A stretch of 20,399 nucleotides of DNA from Spirochaetia bacterium UBA2205 (GTDB lineage: Bacteria > Spirochaetota > UBA4802 > UB4802): assembly GCA_002328585.1 (NCBI GenBank), contig DCUV01000004.1, forward strand, positions 1 through 20,399. The letters are read 5' to 3'. The notes below the pieces were generated by a model. That model was not told the DNA's origin. It ran no database searches and worked only from the letters and a program-made list of their open reading frames with translations. The first letter of the stretch is position 1; each line of letters opens with the position of its first letter. The translations under genes and the position numbers were made by a program. Shown here in pieces: positions 15,112 to 20,399 of this stretch.

Positions 15112-15518
15112 AGTTCGTCTTTAAATTTTTTATATAGTTGTTCCAATAAAGGAAAATACTCATCCTTAATTGTTTCATACACCTCATTTCCCATTGAAAC
15201 TTTATGTGCTATTGCTTCATCATAAACATGTACAGTCAGATTCCTATCCATTAAAGTTCTTAACCATATTTCTCCATTCGATATCATAGCAATGCTTAAT
15301 GCCCTTTTTATTGCTTCGCGTGGTGAATTAACAGTAAATCCTAAAAATTCACAATAATCTTTCAGTAGTTTCCACGACAATTCAAATGTTAATTCAAAAA
15401 ACTAAATAACCCCGGCTTCCTCAATAATTGATGGTTTTTCAATCATAATAGATGCTTTCAACAAAAGAAATGAATTATCATAATTTTGAAATCGTTGTTT
15501 ATACCGCACAGCATGCAT
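15099..15518 (-). pseudogene. hepT: HepT-like HEPN toxin/nucleotidyltransferase substrate-binding protein, interrupted by in-frame TAG
   Basis: Read through one TAG, the frame gives a 139-codon protein of normal family length (HI0074/HepT type). The N-terminal part begins MHAVRYKQRFQNYDNSF and runs to EEAGVI. The stop is codon 39 (15404-15402). The frame then continues without shift as FFELTFELSWKLLKDY, where the family normally has a Gln-like residue after GVI, so a CAG to TAG change is the simple explanation. The active motif RNLTVHVY (R92, H97, Y99) is the RX4HXY of HepT: ribonuclease Arg/His and the AMPylated Tyr. A TTG at 15380 could start a C-terminal fragment keeping that motif but lacking the first helix. 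TAG and TGA both end intact genes nearby, so recoding is unlikely. The start at 15518 follows family length; its ribosome site is weak. Confidence 0.82.
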
Positions 15519-15654
15519 ATATACCCACATTATCATATTGTTTGTTGCACCATATATATTTGCAAGGCAACAATAAAATACATAACTCCCCATCACAAGT
15601 TAATTGCAAAATATATTGAGAGTAAGCATAAAAACGTATTGACAGGTTATAGTA

Positions 15655-15775
15655 AACATTAATCAATGGGAATCATTCTACTGAAAAATCAGTAGACAAG
15701 GAGGAAGGTGGGTGCAAATCCCACGCTGACCCGCAACTGTGAGCCCATTATATTTTGGGTAAGCCAGATACTCCT
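15655..15775 (+). ncRNA. Cobalamin (adenosylcobalamin-type) riboswitch aptamer
   Basis: The leader of btuB contains the conserved cobalamin-riboswitch core: GGAGGAAGG from 15700, then GGTGCAAATCCCACGC, GACCCGCAACTGT ending at 15740, and the B12 box AAGCCAGATACTCC (15761-15774). A perfect 8-base stem-loop (15677-15684 with 15689-15696) is one of the peripheral helices, and GCCC/GGGT flank the central junction. The 5' edge is approximate. TTGACA at 15640-15645 is a possible -35 element, but the -10 is unclear. Binding of coenzyme B12 should lower btuB expression through the terminator downstream. Bases 15519-15654 otherwise hold only AT-rich sequence shared with the divergent hepT promoter region. 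Confidence 0.93.
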
Positions 15776-15841
15776 TTAGCTGGAATTCCCCGAGGATTGG
15801 GAACCAGTTAGTATCAAAGCAATTTGATCCTAACTAATGTG

Positions 15842-15870
15842 GCATGCCTCGGGCATGCTTTTTTATTTTT
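15842..15870 (+). terminator. Riboswitch-controlled intrinsic terminator (expression platform)
   Basis: A 7-base perfect stem GCATGCC/GGCATGC (15842-15848 and 15852-15858) with a 3-base loop is followed directly by TTTTTTATTTTT, a textbook intrinsic terminator 62 bases before btuB. The segment CCCGAGG (15789-15795), between aptamer and terminator, is exactly complementary to CCTCGGG (15847-15853) and can pull the terminator stem apart. Another hairpin (15807-15834, one mismatch, GCAA loop) lies between them. Confidence 0.88.
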
Positions 15871-15932
15871 AGCTTATCGGTTTCCCTCCTCCTCATTCCA
15901 GACATACACTTTTAAACTGTGAGGAGGTTTCA

Positions 15933-17915
15933 ATGCTTAAAATCAACAATTGTTTTATTTCACTTTTATTTTTTCTGTCGATAGCTCCTGCCATATATGC
16001 ACAGGACAACGGTTCAACCCCGGATAATCTGACGGGTATTATTGAGGCGGCAGCCCCACCAACCAATGCACAAACAGGCGAGGTTGCATTGGACGACGTT
16101 ATTATCAGTGCTTACAAAAGCAACATCACCTATGCTGAAAGCGCCTCGGTTGCTGTAATAACACAAAAGGATATTGAAAAGGGAGGGTATCGTTTTGTTT
16201 CGGATGTGCTGCAGTCGGTGTCGGGGCTACAGCTTGTTCAGTCATCAACATTGGGTGGCACTGCAAGCGTTTTTATCCGTGGTGCAAAGACCGGCAACAT
16301 GGTGGTATTGATTGATGGCGTAAAGGTTAATGACATATCAACTATCGAGCGAACATTTGACTTTGCTACCCTTGCAACCGACTCTATTGAGCGCATTGAA
16401 ATTATTAAAGGTCCGCAAAGCGCTCTATATGGTTCGGATGCAACCGGTGGGATTATCAACATTGTAACAAAAAAAGGAAAAGGCAAACCAGCGGTAACAC
16501 TTAATATGTATGCTGGTTCATATTACACCACACAGCAGTCGGCAAATATAAGCGGGGGCGATAGCTCATTGAATTATTCTTTGACCGCAGGGCAGATATC
16601 AGCACAGGGTTATTCAAAAGCAGCAAAGCCAAAAAATGCTGCAGCACCTTTTGACGATGATGGCTTTTATCAGCGGTACGCCACGGGAAAATTTGGATTT
16701 ACCCCTGTAGCCCCATTATTGATTGATGCTGGATTTACGGCAAAAAAGTCAGCTATTGAGGTTGATGACTCTTCGTACACTGATGATCCTAACAGCGATG
16801 AAGAGCGTACCGAACTTTCAGGCTACACAACCATCAAGCATACCATTGCATCGTTCTGGGAACAAAGTGTTACGGTGAATGCTTCACGAACGCAGCGTGA
16901 ATACTATGATTATAATGATGGCGCATGGGATTGGCCAGCAGACAATACTTACACCGGCTCACTATACAGTGCAGAATGGCTGCAGGTTTTCAGCCTCAAA
17001 AATGTTGATACATTGACCGTGGGAGTAAACTATGAAAAGGAACTATCGCACATAAAAGATTATTTAAATGGCACATCAATAAACAATGATAACAGTACCA
17101 CCGGCTTTTTTGCGCAAAATCATATCAATGCAGGCAATATACTGTATGTAACTGCAGGGGTCAGAGCCGATAACAATGAAATTTTTGGCTGGCAGCAAAG
17201 CTATACTGTTTCACCCGCCATCGTTATACCAAAAATAAAAACAAAGCTCAAAGCAAATTACGGCAAGGGATACAAAGCGCCATCCCTGTACCAGATTTAT
17301 GGCGATGGCGGCAGTATAGTAGTTGAAAATAAGGACCTGAAACCGGAGGAAAATACCGGTTATGACATTGGCATTGAGCAGCCATTGTTATCGATAGCAA
17401 CTGTTAATCTGACTTATTTTCACAACAAATACAAGGATATGATCGATTACGATTCTTCATCCTATCCAGGAAGGTATATCAACATTAACAGGGTTAAAAC
17501 CTATGGCTACGAAAGCTCGATAACAATAACGCCATTGAAGGCTCTGACCCTATCGGGCGGATATACCTATCTTAAAACGGAGGATGAAACAACGGATAAA
17601 CCATTGATGCGAAGGCCAGAACATCAGGTGTATAGCTCATTAACCGTTACTATCGCCAAATTTGAGATATGCGCAACCGGCACGTACATTGGTAAACGAA
17701 AAGATGCTTACTATGACAGTACTACATACTCAACGGTTGATGTGACACTGGATGGTTACTTCAAGGCTGATATTGCAGCTCGCTATGCTCTGACCCCTCA
17801 GCTAACCATACATGCAAAAGCTGAAAATATCACCAATAAAAAGTATCAGCAAACATACGGCTATACAATGCCACAGCGCAGTTACTATGTGGGGCTTACG
17901 GCTATGCTACAGTAA
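15933..17915 (+). CDS. btuB: TonB-dependent outer-membrane receptor for cobalamin (BtuB-like)
   Basis: A 660-residue TonB-dependent receptor. The signal peptide ends near AIYA-QD (residue 23). The TonB box is probably LDDVIISA (53-60). The plug domain reads ASVFIRGAKTGNMVVLIDGV and ERIEIIKGPQSALYGSDATG, and the rest is a beta-barrel ending with AENITNKKYQQTYGYTMPQRSYYVGL. The length and plug are those of BtuB. The cobalamin riboswitch upstream makes corrinoid the most likely ligand. The last residue is Gln rather than the usual aromatic residue of outer-membrane barrels. Ribosome site GAGGAGG lies before the ATG. The 10-mer GCTCTGACCC or its complement occurs three times in the gene (17158, 17541, 17787), shared with the hairpin repeat at 14767-14823. 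A T-rich stretch without a hairpin follows the stop. Confidence 0.94.
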   Translation: MLKINNCFISLLFFLSIAPAIYAQDNGSTPDNLTGIIEAAAPPTNAQTGEVALDDVIISAYKSNITYAESASVAVITQKDIEKGGYRFVSDVLQSVSGLQLVQSSTLGGTASVFIRGAKTGNMVVLIDGVKVNDISTIERTFDFATLATDSIERIEIIKGPQSALYGSDATGGIINIVTKKGKGKPAVTLNMYAGSYYTTQQSANISGGDSSLNYSLTAGQISAQGYSKAAKPKNAAAPFDDDGFYQRYATGKFGFTPVAPLLIDAGFTAKKSAIEVDDSSYTDDPNSDEERTELSGYTTIKHTIASFWEQSVTVNASRTQREYYDYNDGAWDWPADNTYTGSLYSAEWLQVFSLKNVDTLTVGVNYEKELSHIKDYLNGTSINNDNSTTGFFAQNHINAGNILYVTAGVRADNNEIFGWQQSYTVSPAIVIPKIKTKLKANYGKGYKAPSLYQIYGDGGSIVVENKDLKPEENTGYDIGIEQPLLSIATVNLTYFHNKYKDMIDYDSSSYPGRYININRVKTYGYESSITITPLKALTLSGGYTYLKTEDETTDKPLMRRPEHQVYSSLTVTIAKFEICATGTYIGKRKDAYYDSTTYSTVDVTLDGYFKADIAARYALTPQLTIHAKAENITNKKYQQTYGYTMPQRSYYVGLTAMLQ

Positions 17916-18016
17916 AACTTTTAATTTATTTTTTACATTTTTTCTTTTTCTTTTTAATTTTTTCTATCGCAAGCGTATTAATAGATAGCACATAACAATC
18001 TAGTGGCGGGGCATTG

Positions 18017-18778
18017 ATGGCAAAAAACACTATCCACGACAGGGCATATAAGGCCGATATTATTGACAGATTCCAGCTTAAAGATACCGACATGTACCTT
18101 AACCTTTTGATTGAATTTCAGTCAACGGTGGATAAGTTTATGGCTTTCAGGATGCTCACCTATGTGATGGAACTATACCGTGAGCTTATCTATAACCATA
18201 AGCTCACTCGCTTGCCGGTTACCTTCCCACTAGTGTACCATGGCGATGCGCAATGGACGGCTGTACCATCATGAACAGTATTTTTACTGAAAACCAGTGA
18301 TAAGCAGCAGTTTTTCAAAACACTTGACAAAATAGAAGAACTGCTGCATCGTTATAATAAAGAGCCGTATATACTGCAGACATTGTTGACATGGTTTATG
18401 CATTATTTGCACACTCATGGTATGATTAACACAATACCAGAGATTGAAGTGCATTTATCAAACGTTCAGGAGGCACAAACGATGTCATATACGACACTGC
18501 AGGAAATAAAAGGATATTATAAAAAAGAAGGATATGCTGAAGAGCATCAGAAAGGGTTACTTAAAGGTTTACAAAAGGGCTTAAAAGCGAGTATTACCCA
18601 GGGCAAACAACAGGGTTTATTGCATGGGATGACAAAAGAGCGGTTGAACATTGCAAAGAAGATGAGCAGAAATGGCATGGATGATGCGATAATAAAAATA
18701 TCAACGGTAAGTCCTGATGAATTACAAACAATGAAAAAGAAGATAAACTCTGACTATACAATCTGGAGGAAATTATGA
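18017..18778 (+). pseudogene. Degraded Rpn-family (PD-(D/E)XK) recombination-promoting nuclease
   Basis: A relic of an Rpn/transposase_31-type nuclease. The first part (85 codons) carries TIHDRAYKADIIDR, LLIEFQSTVD with E33-x-Q35 of the PD-(D/E)XK core, FRMLTYVMELY and LPVTFPLVYHGDAQWTA, all typical of the family. It stops at TGA 18272-18274. The same frame then continues as TVFLLKTSDKQQFFKTLDKI and on to 18778, with the family's Lys/Gly-rich tail (GLLKGLQKGLKASITQGKQQ). Compared with normal members, roughly 50 residues seem missing between HDRAYK and ADIIDR, and a longer stretch after WTA, so there were at least two deletions and a stop. The 3' end overlaps the next gene by ATGA. The ATG at 18017 is preceded by a G-rich site. 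Rpn proteins are linked to recombination and selfish spread. Confidence 0.8.
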
Positions 18779-19128
18779 GACAGTACCGTATAATAACTAT
18801 AATAATAGCAAGCCTTATAGTGACAGCAAGCATTGGGTGTAATAATGATGACACCGAGCTGGCATGGATTAATGATGCTGTTAATCCAATAAATGATATT
18901 ATATGGGCTGATGGTGACCAGCAATGGAGTAGAGCAGGCGGCTATGTTGACCAAGCTCAAACTGAGTCAAAAAAGGTTAATGCATTATATGGAAGTGTTA
19001 TCGCAAGCATCGATGAAGGCTCAGGATTCCAGGAAGGAATGGTTATTATCGGGGAGACTGGTAGCGGCTCACTCAGTTTGCATGATGGCTCTTCTGAAGT
19101 GTATACAATCATTTCGGTAATGCCATGA
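18775..19128 (+). CDS. Small predicted lipoprotein of unknown function
   Basis: A 117-residue protein with a lipoprotein-type signal: MRQYRIITIIIASLIV, then ASIGC with the acylated Cys at 22, followed by NNDDTE. The mature part of about 95 residues is acidic, with two Gly/Ser-rich segments (IDEGSGFQEG and ETGSGSLSLHDGSSE), and matches no family I recognise. The ATG overlaps the stop of the Rpn relic (ATGA), with a good TGGAGGA ribosome site ahead of it. Its expression may therefore have been coupled to that gene, or the overlap may be fortuitous. It may share a transcript with the exported protein that follows 47 bases later. Lack of recognised homology keeps the call modest. Confidence 0.65.
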   Translation: MRQYRIITIIIASLIVTASIGCNNDDTELAWINDAVNPINDIIWADGDQQWSRAGGYVDQAQTESKKVNALYGSVIASIDEGSGFQEGMVIIGETGSGSLSLHDGSSEVYTIISVMP

Positions 19129-19175
19129 TTTATTATTTATTATTAAAATAAGCATATGAACAAAATAGTGTCACA

Positions 19176-19934
19176 ATGAAACAATATCAAACTATCGTAC
19201 TTGTTTTAACAGTGTGCCTGATTGGCATTGGCACCACGCTATTGCAGGCTTCGGACTTTATATGGCAGCAAATATCGGGAAACTGGTCGGTTGTTACTGA
19301 TAACAAAGAATCCTACCTTAAAGAAAACCGCAGTAAAGCATTCAACTTTGATTATAGCCCGCTTATTAATTGTAACACCATCATATCTACCAATAGTTCC
19401 ATCGTATTTACCACGGTTACGCATACCCTAACGCTTGATGCACCACAAGGCACTGCTACCTACCTTACCTTTTTTAATGCAACTGATTATCGCCAGTTTT
19501 ATGCTGTGCAGCTTACCGGCAATGATTCCTGCATCACAACGATTAGTATTATACAATCCGACATAAAGGATACAACACTGCCAAAACAGGCTAAGGGCAA
19601 CTTTGTCATCACCACACTTGCCTCCAGCGATGTGCAGCTCGCTTACGGACAACCATATACGCTGGCAATCACTATAAAAAATGCAACTATTACGGTGCTG
19701 GTGGATAATAAACAGGTACTATCGCACACGCTTAATGAAAAACTGGAAGGCGGGAGCATTGGCTTTGCATCCAAAAACTGCATTCCCATCATTGACAATT
19801 GCAAGGTGTATAATGGTTCAACCGTTGTTTTTGAAGATGACTTTTCTAAAGAATCAATACGAAAGATTATATTGAAAGGGAAAAAACTAACACCACAGGA
19901 AATAGAGGAGCAAAAGAAGAAACAAAATAAATGA
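19176..19934 (+). CDS. Exported protein with LamG/DUF1080-like jelly-roll domain, function unknown
   Basis: A 252-residue protein with a Sec signal (TIVLVLTVCLIGIGTTLLQA, cleavage likely before SDF at about 26). The body is beta-rich. YTLAITIKNATITVLVDNKQ, then EGGSIGFASKNCIPIIDNCKVYNG and FEDDFS are the strand pattern of concanavalin-like jelly-roll modules (LamG, or the DUF1080 keto-disaccharide hydrolase type), in which DDFS and a WxQxSGxWSV strand recur; IWQQISGNWSV at the N-terminus fits. I see no catalytic residues that I can name, so carbohydrate binding is only a suggestion. The C-terminus is a charged tail, TPQEIEEQKKKQNK. No clear ribosome site precedes the ATG. It follows the small lipoprotein on the same strand. 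Confidence 0.7.
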   Translation: MKQYQTIVLVLTVCLIGIGTTLLQASDFIWQQISGNWSVVTDNKESYLKENRSKAFNFDYSPLINCNTIISTNSSIVFTTVTHTLTLDAPQGTATYLTFFNATDYRQFYAVQLTGNDSCITTISIIQSDIKDTTLPKQAKGNFVITTLASSDVQLAYGQPYTLAITIKNATITVLVDNKQVLSHTLNEKLEGGSIGFASKNCIPIIDNCKVYNGSTVVFEDDFSKESIRKIILKGKKLTPQEIEEQKKKQNK

Positions 19935-20097
19935 CATATTTTTCTCAATCGTTTTGCTTATAAGGTTTGGGAAGCACTATAAATATACAAAAAATACTTA
20001 TCAAAAATGTATTTCGTAAAATTTTAAAAAATACTTGCAACTTTTTATACATAATTTGTACCGTATAGATTATGATTTCATTTTAATAAGGTATGGC

Positions 20098-20399
20098 ATG
20101 TATACAATTCACATCTTTTTCCTTTTTGCGTTTGGGCTTTTTATTGGATTTGTTTCTTCAGTGCCTGTTGGTGCCGTTCAGCTTGAGGTTATAAAAAAAG
20201 CCATTAATGGGCATCTTAAGCCAGCAATCTCGGTGGCGCTGGGTTCGGTTACCTCGGACCTCTTCTACGGTATCCTTGTTCTTTTTGGCATTGGAAATTT
20301 TTTGCATCAGCACGATGTGCAGGTTGTTACCTACTCTCTGGGCATAGTCGTTATCATAGCATTATTGTACCGCTCATACCGCGAGCACAAACATATCCC
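20098..20399 (+). CDS. LysE-family amino-acid/metabolite exporter, 3' truncated by window end
   Basis: The first about 100 codons of a LysE-type translocator: MYTIHIFFLFAFGLFIGF, then SSVPVGAVQLEVIKKAINGH, with LGSVTSDLFYG in the second helix region. The PVGAVQLEV motif and the following small-residue helix are the LysE/RhtB hallmark. These inner-membrane proteins export amino acids or related metabolites. The frame stays open to the last base. An AAGG site lies 6 bases before the ATG at 20098. A further in-frame start upstream was not found. The upstream 163 bases are AT-rich, with no convincing promoter or terminator. Confidence 0.85.
   Translation, partial: MYTIHIFFLFAFGLFIGFVSSVPVGAVQLEVIKKAINGHLKPAISVALGSVTSDLFYGILVLFGIGNFLHQHDVQVVTYSLGIVVIIALLYRSYREHKHI

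Noticed and set aside
15099..15518. Stop-codon recoding (TAG read as an amino acid) in the HepT frame
   Set aside because: TAG ends the intact regulator (5009-5011) and DUF35 (7152-7154) genes, so it works as a normal stop in this genome.

Overview
The window is AT-rich and reads like a chromosomal segment of a diderm, Gram-negative-type bacterium: it encodes a TonB-dependent outer-membrane receptor, periplasmic binding protein, several lipoproteins and a chemoreceptor. The chemoreceptor signalling tip and the mixture of acyl-CoA enzymes, EAL-HDOD protein and degraded Rpn and MNT/HEPN genes would fit an environmental anaerobe or facultative heterotroph. Spirochaetota or a deltaproteobacterial lineage are my guesses, but no taxonomic marker gene is present, so this is weak inference.

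Left part (1-8367). A TauE/SafE-type membrane transporter is followed by two exported or lipid-anchored hydrolases, one of metallo-beta-lactamase fold and one of the dienelactone hydrolase family. Next comes an acyl-CoA cluster: a double hot-dog MaoC-type hydratase, an XRE-cupin regulator, a thiolase-fold protein, its DUF35 Zn-ribbon/OB-fold partner and an acyl-CoA dehydrogenase. The thiolase-fold protein has glycine where the nucleophilic cysteine should be. Dehydrogenase plus hydratase plus Cys-less thiolase/DUF35 is the enzyme set of the retro-aldol side-chain shortening known from steroid degraders (Ltp2-ChsH2 type). I think this cluster is the most interesting content of the window.

Middle part (8368-12967). 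An EAL-HDOD protein with a nearly complete EAL ligand set is followed by a 342-base intergenic stretch of degenerate palindromic repeats. Then comes a vitamin B12 ABC importer operon, btuF-btuC-btuD, with an ATGA overlap between btuC and btuD.

Right part (12968-20399). A six-helix membrane chemoreceptor lies on the minus strand, then a hairpin-forming repeat, then an MntA-HepT (MNT/HEPN) toxin-antitoxin pair in which the HepT toxin gene is interrupted by one in-frame TAG. Divergent from it is a cobalamin riboswitch with a visible terminator and antiterminator, controlling a BtuB-like receptor. Downstream are a decayed Rpn nuclease gene, a small lipoprotein, an exported protein with a jelly-roll-like C-terminal half, and the start of a LysE-family exporter cut by the window end.

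The B12 genes work together: BtuB brings cobalamin across the outer membrane and BtuF-BtuC2D2 across the inner one. Only btuB has a visible riboswitch. No tRNA, rRNA, CRISPR array or intact transposase was seen.
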